This document shows positions 36,564-44,918 of a stretch of 64,000 bases of DNA, piece by piece (the stretch's first letter is position 1; each line of letters starts with the position of its first letter). The position numbers and the translations under genes are program-made. Below the pieces are notes generated by a model. It was not told where the DNA came from and searched no databases. It saw only the letters and a program-made list of their open reading frames with translations. The stretch lies in contig NZ_SMTK01000005.1 in NCBI RefSeq assembly GCF_004357995.1, positions 124,001 through 188,000 on the forward strand, given 5' to 3'. The stretch comes from Arthrobacter crusticola (lineage in GTDB: Bacteria; Actinomycetota; Actinomycetes; Actinomycetales; Micrococcaceae).

Positions 36564-37352
36564 TCAGGCGGCGGGCCCACCGGTGGCTCGATTCCGGGTG
36601 AGCACGATGGGCTGGTCCTTCGTGACGGCGATGGTGTGTTCGGAGTGGGCACCGCGGCTGCCGTCGGCGCTGCGGAGTGTCCATCCATCGGGGTCGACGC
36701 GCAGCTTGTCGGTTCCGCGCATGAACCAGGGTTCGATGGCCAGCACCAGGCCCGGCTTGAGCGGGAAGCCCCGGCCCGGCCGGCCCGCGTTGGGTATGTG
36801 GGGGTCGCCGTGCATGGTCCGGCCGACACCGTGGCCGCCGAATTCAAGGTTGACCGACAGGCCCGCCTCCCGTGCGATGTTTCCGATCGCGTAGGAGATG
36901 TCCCCTGTCTTGTTACCGGGGACAGCGGCGGCGATCCCGGCCTCCAGCGCGCGCTCGGTAAGCTCGATCAGCTCGAGGTCATCGGCTCCGGCCGTGCCGA
37001 CGACCATGCTCAGCGCGGAGTCGGCGACCCACCCGTCGACGGTGGCCGCGAAATCGAGGCTCAGCAGGTCCCCGTCCCGGAGGCGGTAGGAGTGGGGCTT
37101 GCCGTGGAGGACGGCGTCATTGACGGACGTGCACAGGACGTAGCCGAAGGGGCCGGTCCCGAAGGAGGGCGCGTAATCCAGGTAGCACGACTCGGCACCG
37201 CGCCGGCGGATCAGGTCATGCGCCAGCGCATCGAGTTCAAGCAGGTCGGTCCCCACTACGGCGGAGGACTTCAGGGTCTGCAGGGTCGACGAGACGAATT
37301 CCCCGGCGGCGGCCATTTCGGCCACTTCCTGGTCCGTGTGCAGTTCGATCAA
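36564..37352 (-). CDS. map: Type I methionine aminopeptidase
   Basis: A 262-residue pita-bread-fold peptidase that removes N-terminal methionine from nascent proteins. The metal ligands can be read in LLSLDFAATVDGWVADSAL (two Asp), LEFGGHGVGRTMHGDPHIPN (His), LVLAIEPWF (Glu) and AHSEHTIAVT (Glu). The apparent start is TTG at 37352 giving MIELHTDQEVAEM, which matches the usual family N-terminus. The gene lies outside the usual secY-adk neighbourhood, so another map copy probably exists elsewhere. Confidence 0.93.
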   Translation of the reverse strand: MIELHTDQEVAEMAAAGEFVSSTLQTLKSSAVVGTDLLELDALAHDLIRRRGAESCYLDYAPSFGTGPFGYVLCTSVNDAVLHGKPHSYRLRDGDLLSLDFAATVDGWVADSALSMVVGTAGADDLELIELTERALEAGIAAAVPGNKTGDISYAIGNIAREAGLSVNLEFGGHGVGRTMHGDPHIPNAGRPGRGFPLKPGLVLAIEPWFMRGTDKLRVDPDGWTLRSADGSRGAHSEHTIAVTKDQPIVLTRNRATGGPAA

Positions 37353-37406
37353 TGCGTCGGTGGTCCTTCGCTTCGGGGCTTGCGTTCCATGGGGCGTTCC
37401 CGGGGG

Positions 37407-37733
37407 TCAGGCGCCGGGCGGGCGGTACCGGACCTCCGCGGCCCGCTGCAGGGCCGTGAGGGTTTCATCGACCGTCATGAGGACCGTCGTATCCAGCGAA
37501 CTGAGGGCGCCGCCTCCGCTGAGAGCCATGGCCACCGCGGCCATCGACACATTGTCCGGTGCCTCCCAGAGAGTGTAGCCGTCGTGCGAACCGAAGGCGT
37601 ACCAGAAGCCGTGGAGGCTTCCTCCAACCGATTCGATGTAGGTCCGGGCGGCCTCCCGCCGGTCCTCCGGGTTGCCGATGAGCCGGGCCCAGGATTCGGG
37701 GGTATAGCTGAATTTCGACAGATAGAGCGGCAT
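37407..37733 (-). CDS. GYD-domain protein
   Basis: A 108-residue protein of the GYD (formerly DUF2182/ferredoxin-fold-like) type: MPLYLSKFSYTPESWARLIG, YIESVGGSLHGFWYAFGSHDGYTLWEAPDN with the Gly-Tyr-Asp-like FGSHDGYT motif, and a C-terminal AEVRYRPPG. Function not established. Same direction as map, 54 bp upstream of it. Confidence 0.82.
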   Translation of the reverse strand: MPLYLSKFSYTPESWARLIGNPEDRREAARTYIESVGGSLHGFWYAFGSHDGYTLWEAPDNVSMAAVAMALSGGGALSSLDTTVLMTVDETLTALQRAAEVRYRPPGA

Positions 37734-37857
37734 CCTCGGTTCCTCCCGTGCGCTGCTGGCGGCCGCGGTTCCCTCAAGAATGCCAGTCGGCCGCCCGACC
37801 GGCAATGGCCCGCCGGGCACAATGACAGTGGCAGCGGCAACGATGGTGAGGCTCAAA

Positions 37858-37887
37858 CGCCCGGCCCGCAGATCTGCGGGCCGGGCG
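37858..37887. promoter_or_regulatory. 30-bp perfect palindrome upstream of the membrane hydrolase
   Basis: Positions 37858-37887 form an uninterrupted perfect palindrome of 15-bp arms centred on AGATCT. It ends 27 bp before the start codon at 37915 and lies 125 bp upstream of the divergent GYD gene. As DNA it could be an operator for a dimeric regulator. As RNA it would be a very stable leader hairpin. Confidence 0.8.
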
Positions 37888-37914
37888 AAGTTTCTCCAGA
37901 AGGGACCGCTCACC

Positions 37915-38766
37915 ATGATGGGAGCCCACCACGCAGCCTGCGGCGCAGCCGCCTGGGTCGCTGTCACCACCCGGATCGAGGTGGCCGGGCTGCTTCCCGT
38001 GCCGTCCGGATCCCTCAGCCTCGGGCTCGGCCTGCTCGACGTCAGCCCCATCGGCGTCGTCACGGGTGCCCTGGTGACCGCGGGGGCCGCGCTGCTGCCG
38101 GACGCGGACCACCGCAGCGCCACGATCGCCAATTCACTGCCCCCCGTGTCGAACCTGCTCTGCACCGGGATCGGCAGGATCGCCGGCGGGCACCGCCGCG
38201 GCACCCACTCCCTGATCGGCGTCCTGGCCTTTGTGGCCGTGGCCTGGCTGGCAGGCATGTGGACCGCGGAAACCGCAGCGTATGGAACCGTCTATCCTGG
38301 GGCGGGCCTACTGACCGTCCTGCTGGTCTCCTTCGCCGCCAAGGCGCTGAAGATCATCCCGGACACCATGCGCAAGTTCCCGTGGGCGGTGGGTCTGGCC
38401 GCCGGCGCCTTCGTCACCGCCTTCGCCCCCGAGGAGCAGTTCTGGTTCCCGATCGCCGTCGGGCTCGGCGTCGTGGTGCACATCGTCGGCGACATGATGA
38501 CGACAGGTGGCTGCAACCTCCTCTACCCGCTTCGGATCCGACCGCCGCGGGTCGTGGCGGCGCTGCCGGTGGTGGGCTGGATGTGGAAGCGGAACGGCCA
38601 TTTCGCCGTGCCCATCCTGGGCAACGCGGGATCCCTTCGGGAGTGGTGCCTGCTGGTGCCGGTCTCGCTGTATGCGGTGGGCGGTATCGGGGCAGCGCTG
38701 CTTCGGATCGATAACCCGGCACTGCAGGCGTTGGGTGTGATGGGCATATCGGCCTGGGGCGGATAG
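37915..38766 (+). CDS. YdjM-family membrane-bound metal-dependent hydrolase
   Basis: A 283-residue protein starting MMGAHHAACGAAAWVAVTTR, typical of the YdjM/DUF457 family (early His pair), followed by LVTAGAALLPDADHRSATIANSLPP with an Asp-x-Asp-His motif, GGHRRGTHSLIG, and several membrane helices including GVVVHIVGDMMTTGG with a further His-x3-Asp. These are the putative metal ligands. Family members are linked to membrane stress responses. Substrate unknown. The palindrome just upstream probably controls it. Confidence 0.87.
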   Translation: MMGAHHAACGAAAWVAVTTRIEVAGLLPVPSGSLSLGLGLLDVSPIGVVTGALVTAGAALLPDADHRSATIANSLPPVSNLLCTGIGRIAGGHRRGTHSLIGVLAFVAVAWLAGMWTAETAAYGTVYPGAGLLTVLLVSFAAKALKIIPDTMRKFPWAVGLAAGAFVTAFAPEEQFWFPIAVGLGVVVHIVGDMMTTGGCNLLYPLRIRPPRVVAALPVVGWMWKRNGHFAVPILGNAGSLREWCLLVPVSLYAVGGIGAALLRIDNPALQALGVMGISAWGG

Positions 38767-38789
38767 GAGCCTGACTGGCGCCCGCCGCG

Positions 38790-39479
38790 TCAGCGGGATC
38801 GGAGGTAGGAGCCGCGGGCTGGGGTATCGAGCTTTTCGATGGCCGCCCGTACTCCTGAGCGTGACATCGCACCTGCGTACCGGTCGAGGTGGGCCAGCAG
38901 CCTCGCCCGGTCGATGTCTCCGACATAACGGAGCATCCACCCAACCCCCTTTTGCACGAGCTCTTCGGGATCCCCGGCGAGAGCTGCGGCGATCCTCAGC
39001 GTGTCATCCACCTCCTTCCGCTTCAGGAACGCGGCCGTCGCGACGATGGCGCTGCGCCGTTCGGGCCAGAACCCGGATTCGGCCAGGCGGTCGAGCGGGG
39101 TCCTGGGCTTGTCGAGGAGCCACGTGCCGAGAACCTGGTGAGCGGCGAGGTCCACCAGGTCCCAGGTGTCGATGCGGTCGTGCCGCCGCAGGTACAGCTC
39201 ATACAACTCCCTGTGGCGCCCGGGCTGGATCCTCCTGGCCGTGGCCGCCTTTCCCATGATCGAGCAGGCGCCCACGCGCACTTCGTGGGTGGGGCTTTCA
39301 AGCAGTGCCTCAAGCTCGGCCGCGGGCAGGTCGAGGGCAGTCTTGGCCAGGTTGAAGACGTCCCCCATCCGAACGCCGATGAAGGAGTCGTCCCCAGGGA
39401 AGAACCGCCGGTATTTGACCCGCTGGTCCTCGGTGGCGAGCGCACGGAGTGCGGCTTCGAAGTCGGCAGCAGTCCTCAC
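38790..39479 (-). CDS. AlkD-family DNA alkylation repair protein
   Basis: A 229-residue HEAT-like-repeat protein. The AlkD catalytic region is preserved as RIDTWDLVDLAAHQVLGTWLL, giving the Trp-x3-Asp pair that contacts the damaged nucleotide, and the C-terminal repeat with ELVQKGVGWMLRYVGDIDRARLL is intact. AlkD glycosylases remove N3- and N7-alkylated bases without base flipping. Convergent with the membrane hydrolase, 23 bp apart. A second, shorter homologue lies at 45920-46531. Confidence 0.92.
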   Translation of the reverse strand: MRTAADFEAALRALATEDQRVKYRRFFPGDDSFIGVRMGDVFNLAKTALDLPAAELEALLESPTHEVRVGACSIMGKAATARRIQPGRHRELYELYLRRHDRIDTWDLVDLAAHQVLGTWLLDKPRTPLDRLAESGFWPERRSAIVATAAFLKRKEVDDTLRIAAALAGDPEELVQKGVGWMLRYVGDIDRARLLAHLDRYAGAMSRSGVRAAIEKLDTPARGSYLRSR

Positions 39480-39622
39480 TGGTCACGCCCTCCTCAATCC
39501 GCCGTTTTCCCGGATGATAGCCGTCCGGGCCGCGGTGGTGAAGGCAGCACTCGCCGCGGTGGTCGGGCAGCGCCTCAGGGCGTCCAGTGGAGGCAGCGCC
39601 CGGTGCGGTGGTGATGGCTGCA

Positions 39623-39678
39623 CCCGTACCGGTGGAGGACGCCACCGGTACGGGGCGGCAGGGTCCCCGTACCGGTGG
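39623..39678. terminator. Three-arm alternating hairpin after the GDPD gene
   Basis: Arm A (39623-39635) pairs perfectly over 13 bp with arm B (39642-39654) across a 6-base loop. Arm C (39666-39678) repeats arm A, so B can pair with either A or C. The block lies 9-64 bp beyond the GDPD stop codon on its strand and about 144 bp before the AlkD start. At minimum it should act as a terminator. The remaining bases of 39480-39686 show no gene. Confidence 0.75.
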
Positions 39679-39686
39679 CGGCCTGC

Positions 39687-40595
39687 CTAACGGGTGGTTG
39701 CTGCGTCCGTCTTCAGCAGGTCACTCAGCAGGGCGGGCTTGTTCGTGATGATGCCGTCGACCCCGAGGGCGGTCAGGGCGCGCATGCGCTGCGGGTCATC
39801 GACGGTGTACGGCCAGGTTTCCATTCCGTACTGGTGGACCAGGTCAACGAAGCCGCCGGTGACCCGGGTATGGCTCGGATTGATTTGATCGGCCCAGGTG
39901 GACAGTTCGGCGTATTCGGCCGGTGCGGGAGGGCCACCCAGCAGTCCCGCCGGGACCTCGGGTGCGAGGGCGTTGAACTCCCTCATGAAATCCCAGTTGA
40001 ACGACTGGACGACGAGGCGTCCGGCCCGCGCGTCGGCGTTCAGCCACCCCTTAGAGTCCAGATCGGCCGCGATGTCGGCGCCGATGCCCGGGTAGAGCTC
40101 GGGACTCTTGACCTCAAGCAGCAACCCTGCCCTGCCATGCAGGGTATCGAGGACCTGCTGCAGGGTCGGAACCTGTGTCCCTGCGAACCCCGGACCGAAC
40201 CAGGATCCTGCATCGAGCGTCGAAATTTCAGCATAGGTGAAGTCGGCGACGCGGTAGGGGGCCCGGCCGGGGAACTTGGTCTCCACATCCGTGGTGCGGC
40301 CGAGGGTGGTGTCGTGGATGACGACGAGCTCGCCGTCGAGGGTGCGCTGGACATCGATCTCGACGAAGTCGGCCTTCACCGCCGCACCGAGGTCGACGGC
40401 GGGAAGCGTGTTCTCCGGGGCGTCTGCTGAGGCCCCGCGGTGGGCGATCACGGTGGTGCGGCCCTCTTTGACGGGTTCGGCGGCGGCTCCGCTGATACCT
40501 GCGGCGAGGGTCGCCAGGGTCATCACGCCGGTGAGGAGGGCGCGGAAGGGTTCCTTCCGCCGGGGTGTGCTTACTTTTGCGGTGGGATGCGTCAC
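39687..40595 (-). CDS. Secreted glycerophosphodiester phosphodiesterase
   Basis: About 302 residues with a signal peptide (basic start, hydrophobic LLTGVMTLATLAAGISG, cleavage after AAA). The GDPD signature is clear: TVIAHRGASADAPENTLPA, EIDVQRTLDGELVVIHDTTL, and a C-terminal TWPYTVDDPQRM plus GVDGIITNKP. It hydrolyses deacylated phospholipids to glycerol 3-phosphate and an alcohol outside the cell. I choose GTG 40595, seven bases after AAGGAG. A TTG two codons upstream is less well spaced. Confidence 0.93.
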   Translation of the reverse strand: MTHPTAKVSTPRRKEPFRALLTGVMTLATLAAGISGAAAEPVKEGRTTVIAHRGASADAPENTLPAVDLGAAVKADFVEIDVQRTLDGELVVIHDTTLGRTTDVETKFPGRAPYRVADFTYAEISTLDAGSWFGPGFAGTQVPTLQQVLDTLHGRAGLLLEVKSPELYPGIGADIAADLDSKGWLNADARAGRLVVQSFNWDFMREFNALAPEVPAGLLGGPPAPAEYAELSTWADQINPSHTRVTGGFVDLVHQYGMETWPYTVDDPQRMRALTALGVDGIITNKPALLSDLLKTDAATTR

Positions 40596-40736
40596 AGGCA
40601 ATCTCCTTGGTCGACAAGCCGGTTCTCGTGGTAGTCAGCCGTAACGGCTGACCCACCAGACTCTCCCGGCTCCAGGTGGCCAGCCGGAGACGGGCGACCA
40701 ACGCGTGGGTGAATCCGGGTGGACAAAGGAAATCCG

Positions 40737-41630
40737 ATGGACAATAAGGACCACGGCGACAAAGGGTCCGGTGAAATGAAAACGACGGCGAGTGATGACG
40801 ACGGCGCTGCCCTGCACCGGCGTCCCGCCCTCGCGGCGCAGTCGGACTCCCCGGCCGGACGTGCCGTGACGGTATCGCTGGCATCGGTTCCAGGGGGCAC
40901 TCTTGAAATGCGCGATGCCCGGTCCGGCTCCTCCCGCACGGTCAACCTGGTTCCGTATTCGATCGGGAGGACACAGATCACGGAGGCCGACTGGGTGCAG
41001 GCCGGCGGTTCACCGGCTACCCCCGAACGGGTGGGACAGCTTCCCGCCCACCCGGTGACATGGTTCGACGCCGTCCGGTGGTGCAACAACCTGTCCTCGC
41101 TGGCCGGGATGCGCCCGGTCTACGCCATTTCTTCCCGGGAGGTCAGCTGGGACGTTGGCGCGGACGGCTACCGGCTCCCCACCGAGGCGGAATGGGAGTT
41201 CGCCTGCCGCGCGGGCACGCTGACCCCGACCTACGGGCCGCTCCCGGACATTGCGTGGACGGCTGCGGACCGGGTCGAGGCACCGCGTGAAGTCGCACTG
41301 AAGGCTCCGAACGCCTTTGGGCTGTTCGACATGATCGGCAATGTCTGGGAATGGTGCTGGGATTTTGCCGACACCGCGCGGTACGGCGACTACCGGACCC
41401 TGCGGGGAGGTGGGTGGGCCGATAAGGCGTGGAGCACCCGCGCATCGGTCCGCCGGGGCAGCGCCCCGGACGCGGTCCTTGAGGATGTTGGTTTCCGGGT
41501 GGCGCGGGGCGCGGTCGGTGAACCGGGTGCCCGCCAGGCCCAGGGCTGGTCGGCAGCCGCCGACCGGCGCCGCGCCGATATCACCGGCCCGCTCCCCGTT
41601 GGCTGGACCCCGCACCGGGGGTTACCGTGA
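40737..41630 (+). CDS. SUMF1/FGE-fold protein lacking the active-site cysteines
   Basis: A 297-residue protein with the sulfatase-modifying-factor fold: PYSIGRTQITEADW, HPVTWFDAVRWCNNLSSLAG, DGYRLPTEAEWEFACRAGT, NAFGLFDMIGNVWEWCWDFAD and GFRVARG. In true formylglycine-generating enzymes a Cys pair sits between the RGGS-like strand and GFR. Here that segment reads LRGGGWADKAWSTRASVRRG with no Cys. It is therefore probably not a sulfatase activator but a related oxygenase or carbohydrate/ligand-binding protein. Eighteen bases separate it from the next hydrolase. AAGGAA precedes the ATG. Confidence 0.88.
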   Translation: MDNKDHGDKGSGEMKTTASDDDGAALHRRPALAAQSDSPAGRAVTVSLASVPGGTLEMRDARSGSSRTVNLVPYSIGRTQITEADWVQAGGSPATPERVGQLPAHPVTWFDAVRWCNNLSSLAGMRPVYAISSREVSWDVGADGYRLPTEAEWEFACRAGTLTPTYGPLPDIAWTAADRVEAPREVALKAPNAFGLFDMIGNVWEWCWDFADTARYGDYRTLRGGGWADKAWSTRASVRRGSAPDAVLEDVGFRVARGAVGEPGARQAQGWSAAADRRRADITGPLPVGWTPHRGLP

Positions 41631-41648
41631 TCCCCGAACGGGAGAGCC

Positions 41649-42392
41649 ATGAGATTTCTTGAAACCACCCACGCCGATCGACTCCTCGAACGCCCCTTCC
41701 GGCTCGGGGCGGTACCGGGCGTGATGTGGACCCGGGACCAGCCGGGCCAGCGGACGGCACTGGTGCTGCTGGCCCACGGCGGCGGCCAGCATAAGGGCGC
41801 ACCGGCCGTGGCGGCCCGCGCCCGGCGGTACCTGAAGGAGCTGGATGCCGCCGTCGTCTCCATCGACGCCCCGGGCCATGGTGACCGGGATCGGGGCGGG
41901 CGCGACACGCTGTTCATCGAGCAGCTGGCGCAGGCCCGACGCGACGGTGCCCCGGTGGGCACCCTGATTGAGGAATACAACGCCGACGTCGCCGCCCAGG
42001 CCCTGCCCGAATTTTCCGAGGTGCTCACCGCCGTCCAGGCGCTCGACGAGATCAGCGCAGACGTCCGCATCGGGTTCTGGGGGCTGTCACTGGGGGCAGC
42101 GATCGGGTTTCCCTTCGTCGCAGGGGAACGGCGGATCACCGCTGCCGTCCTGGGACTCACCGCCAGCGATCAGCTGAGGGAGCAGGCCCGCCGCATCCGG
42201 GTGCCCGTCCAATTCCTGCTGCAATGGGATGACGAATTAGTGGACCGTGCAGCCGGCCTCGGGATGTATGACGCCCTCGCCTCCACCGAAAAGTCACTCC
42301 ATGCAAACGCCGGCGGCCACACCGCCGTGCCGCGGTTCGAGCTCGAGTCCGAGGCACGGTTTTTCACCCGGCATCTTGCCGTGCCGGCCTAA
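41649..42392 (+). CDS. Alpha/beta hydrolase (dienelactone-hydrolase-like)
   Basis: A 247-residue hydrolase. The oxyanion region LVLLAHGGGQHKGAPAV, the nucleophile elbow GFWGLSLGAAIGFPF (G-L-S-L-G), an Asp in LLQWDDELVDR and a His in HANAGGHTAVPRF make up a plausible Ser-Asp-His triad. Substrate unknown. It follows the SUMF1-fold gene by 18 bp, so the two probably form one transcript. Confidence 0.87.
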   Translation: MRFLETTHADRLLERPFRLGAVPGVMWTRDQPGQRTALVLLAHGGGQHKGAPAVAARARRYLKELDAAVVSIDAPGHGDRDRGGRDTLFIEQLAQARRDGAPVGTLIEEYNADVAAQALPEFSEVLTAVQALDEISADVRIGFWGLSLGAAIGFPFVAGERRITAAVLGLTASDQLREQARRIRVPVQFLLQWDDELVDRAAGLGMYDALASTEKSLHANAGGHTAVPRFELESEARFFTRHLAVPA

Positions 42393-42589
42393 GGGCTAGG
42401 CGTGGACGTCCCCATCGTCGGGTTGGGCGGCGTGCTGGCACGCCATCCGCGGGAACGTTCCGACGGAGGTCCAGGGAAGCCGGTGGGCCTTTTGGCCGTT
42501 GTTGCGGAGCGCCGACGCACCTAAGATGGGCAGAACGGTGAGCGACCCTCCCCGAACCTCGCCCCATCTGCAGGCCAGGAAGGCGTCTT

Positions 42590-43855
42590 GTGAACGCTTC
42601 ACGAATTGTCGGAACTATCCTCACGGCGCTGCTCGCCGTAACCCTTGGACCCTGGCCGGCGGGCGGTGTGGAGCCCAGCGATCCGGCCCCTGCCGGGCCG
42701 GTCATTGTGATCCTCAACCAGAGCGTTGATGCCGACCAGGTCTCGGCGGAGCATGCGCAGGCTTCCGGAATCCAGCCCGACATTGTCTACAGCTCGGCCT
42801 TCCAGGGCTACTCGGCCGTGCTGTCCGAGGCCCAGGCCCTGCAGCTGCAGGCCGATCCCCGGGTCAGCGGAATTCTGCCGGACCGACCCGTTGCTGCTCC
42901 CCAGATCGGCGCCGTCGAGAATCCGCCGCAGCCGGCCCAGCTCGTGTCGAACGGCGTGAAACGGGTCGGGGCGCTGGGGAGCCCGACGGCGAAGATCGAC
43001 GGCATCGACGAGCGGGTCGACGCCGACATTGCGGTCCTGGACACCGGTCTTCAGTCGGATCATCCCGACCTCAACGTTGTCGGTGGCGCTGATTGTGCGC
43101 CCGGGGACGGACACGAGGATGTCGTCGGCCACGGCACGATGGTCGGCGGTCTTGCCGCTGCCCTTGACAATGGGATCGGCCGGGTCGGTGCAGCACCCGG
43201 CGCGCGGCTGTGGGCGGTCCGGGTGGCCGACCCGCAGGGAATCATCACGGACTCAAGCCTCCTGTGCGGGCTGGACTGGGTCACCGCCAACGCCGCCACC
43301 GTCGACGTCGCCAACCTCAGCCTCGGCGGACCCCTCCGCGGATATGACATCGACTGCGCACCTCCGAACGAGAACCTGATTCTCGAGGCCGTCTGCGCAG
43401 CGACGACCGCCGGTGTCACGGTGGTTGCAGCGGCAGGGAACGAGGCCCGCGACGCGGGCTTCGTGGAACCCGCCGCCTTCTCATCTGTCATCAGCGTCTC
43501 CGCGATGTCCGATACCGACGGCCAGCCGGGCGGAACCGGGCCCGCCGACGCCTGCATACCCGGTGAGACGGACGACAGCCTTGCATCCTTCTCAAACTTC
43601 GGTCCATCGGTCGACATCACCGCACCGGGTACATGCCTGAGCTCCACCTATATTGGCAGCCAATACGCGGTGAGCAGCGGAACAAGTTTCTCCGCTCCCC
43701 TGGTCGCTGGCGGTGCCGCGCTGCTTCTCGCCAACAACCCGGGCGCTCCGCCCGAGCAGGTCCGGGGCGCGCTCGTCAGCTCCGGGGAGCCCGGGCCCCT
43801 CCTGAACGACCTCGATGGCTTCCCGGAGCCCATCCTCAACGTGTCGCGGTTCTAG
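42590..43855 (+). CDS. Secreted subtilisin-like serine peptidase (S8)
   Basis: A 421-residue preproprotein: signal peptide (IVGTILTALLAVTLGPWPAGG), a propeptide resembling the I9 inhibitor (residues about 35-105), and the S8 catalytic domain. The triad can be read: Asp in IAVLDTGLQSDHPDL, His in EDVVGHGTMVGGLAAAL and Ser in SSGTSFSAPLVAGGAALLL, with the oxyanion Asn in VVAAAGNEARDAG. It ends right after the domain with no cell-wall anchor. GTG start with AGGAAGG seven bases upstream. The following lipoprotein gene begins at the very next base. Confidence 0.95.
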   Translation: MNASRIVGTILTALLAVTLGPWPAGGVEPSDPAPAGPVIVILNQSVDADQVSAEHAQASGIQPDIVYSSAFQGYSAVLSEAQALQLQADPRVSGILPDRPVAAPQIGAVENPPQPAQLVSNGVKRVGALGSPTAKIDGIDERVDADIAVLDTGLQSDHPDLNVVGGADCAPGDGHEDVVGHGTMVGGLAAALDNGIGRVGAAPGARLWAVRVADPQGIITDSSLLCGLDWVTANAATVDVANLSLGGPLRGYDIDCAPPNENLILEAVCAATTAGVTVVAAAGNEARDAGFVEPAAFSSVISVSAMSDTDGQPGGTGPADACIPGETDDSLASFSNFGPSVDITAPGTCLSSTYIGSQYAVSSGTSFSAPLVAGGAALLLANNPGAPPEQVRGALVSSGEPGPLLNDLDGFPEPILNVSRF

Positions 43856-44344
43856 GTGGAGGCCGGACCGCCGGACCGCCGCTCCGGCACCAGGATCGAT
43901 CGGACCGTAACTTCAGGGCGGTGGGTCCTGCTCGGCATGCTGGCCCTAGCTGCCGGCGCGATGTCCGGTTGTGGCAGCCCGGCTACGCATGGATTGGACG
44001 ATATCCAGTTCCGCAGCGTCTCCGGCACCGATCCCCTAGGTGACCTCCAGTGGATTGAGGACTACCCGATCCATTGGCGGATGACAAGCGCCGGAGGGGA
44101 GGGAACCGCCTCCATTCGGCCGCCGTGCAGCGGGATCCATGCTCCGGTCACAGTGACCGGGGACAAGGTGGTCATCGACACCCGAAGGATGTCGATAGAA
44201 GCACAGTACTGCGGGCCGCCGGTCGGCGACTACGACCTGTGGCTGCACCACCTCATCGAGCGGCCCCTGAGGTACAGCTGGGACGGACGGACCCTCATTC
44301 TGAATAATGACCGCGGCTCCTTGACATTCGAACGCGAAGAATAG
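43856..44344 (+). CDS. Lipoprotein with a META/HslJ-like domain
   Basis: A 162-residue protein with a lipobox (LALAAGAMSGC; Cys near residue 39), so it is probably lipid-anchored outside the membrane. The mature part, with the Cys-containing CSGIHAPVTVTGDKVVI, RRMSIEAQYCG and the end RTLILNNDRGSLTFERE, is reminiscent of META/HslJ domains, but this is a weak similarity judged by eye. The GTG start directly abuts the subtilase stop, suggesting a two-gene secreted unit. Confidence 0.7.
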   Translation: MEAGPPDRRSGTRIDRTVTSGRWVLLGMLALAAGAMSGCGSPATHGLDDIQFRSVSGTDPLGDLQWIEDYPIHWRMTSAGGEGTASIRPPCSGIHAPVTVTGDKVVIDTRRMSIEAQYCGPPVGDYDLWLHHLIERPLRYSWDGRTLILNNDRGSLTFEREE

Positions 44345-44391
44345 CGTCGGGCCTCCGGCCGCGCGGCGGATGACCGCCTCCGGTCCTTGAA

Positions 44392-44422
44392 ATGACACCG
44401 CATGGTGTCATACTGGTGTCAT
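44392..44422. promoter_or_regulatory. Tandem operator for the HicB-like/DUF4097 pair
   Basis: ATGACACC (44392-44399) and GGTGTCAT (44404-44411) form a perfect 8-bp inverted repeat with a GCAT spacer. A third GGTGTCAT at 44415-44422 repeats the right arm exactly 11 bp on, one helical turn, and its last bases are the start codon at 44421. The arrangement suits cooperative binding by a ribbon-helix-helix dimer. Confidence 0.8.
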
Positions 44423-44918
44423 GAACCTTCTCCCCTATCTTGAGCGGCTCCGTGAACAGCTTCTCGTCGCAGCGGAGGCGGGGGGCGAGGATGCCCGGGA
44501 TGTCGCAGAACGCCTGGTCACTCCGCTCGAATCCGCCGCTCGCCTCATGCTTCTCGATGCCCTGTCCAACGCGGCCAGCGAGATCACCGATGATCTGGCG
44601 CCGGGTTCGGTCGAGGTCCGCCTTCGGGGCGTCGATCCCGAATTTGTCGTCAGCCCGCCGGACGTACCTGCCGGTCCAGCAGTGGGAGTGGAGGCCGGCA
44701 TCCCGGCCCTATCCGAGGAGGGCGGCTCCACCCGGACGACACTGCGGCTGCCCGACCACCTCAAGGCGAGGGTTGAGGCCGCGGCCGGCCGCGAGGGCCT
44801 GTCGGTCAACACCTGGCTGGTACGCGCGGTCGCCGCGTCACTCGACTCCGGCGCAGGACGGCCCGTTTCCAGGCCGATTCCCGGCACCCAAAGCCTTACA
44901 GGATGGGCACGCTCATGA
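44421..44918 (+). CDS. HicB-family (ribbon-helix-helix) antitoxin-like regulator
   Basis: A 165-residue protein. The N-terminal half is helical (LPYLERLREQLLVAAEAGGEDARDVAERL). The C-terminal half holds a ribbon-helix-helix DNA-binding motif, RTTLRLPDHLKARVEAAAGREGLSVNTWLVRAVA. No HicA toxin is adjacent. Instead the downstream DUF4097 gene overlaps it by four bases. It probably autoregulates through the repeats that reach into its own start codon, leaving no separate ribosome site: the mRNA may begin at or near the ATG. Confidence 0.85.
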   Translation: MNLLPYLERLREQLLVAAEAGGEDARDVAERLVTPLESAARLMLLDALSNAASEITDDLAPGSVEVRLRGVDPEFVVSPPDVPAGPAVGVEAGIPALSEEGGSTRTTLRLPDHLKARVEAAAGREGLSVNTWLVRAVAASLDSGAGRPVSRPIPGTQSLTGWARS

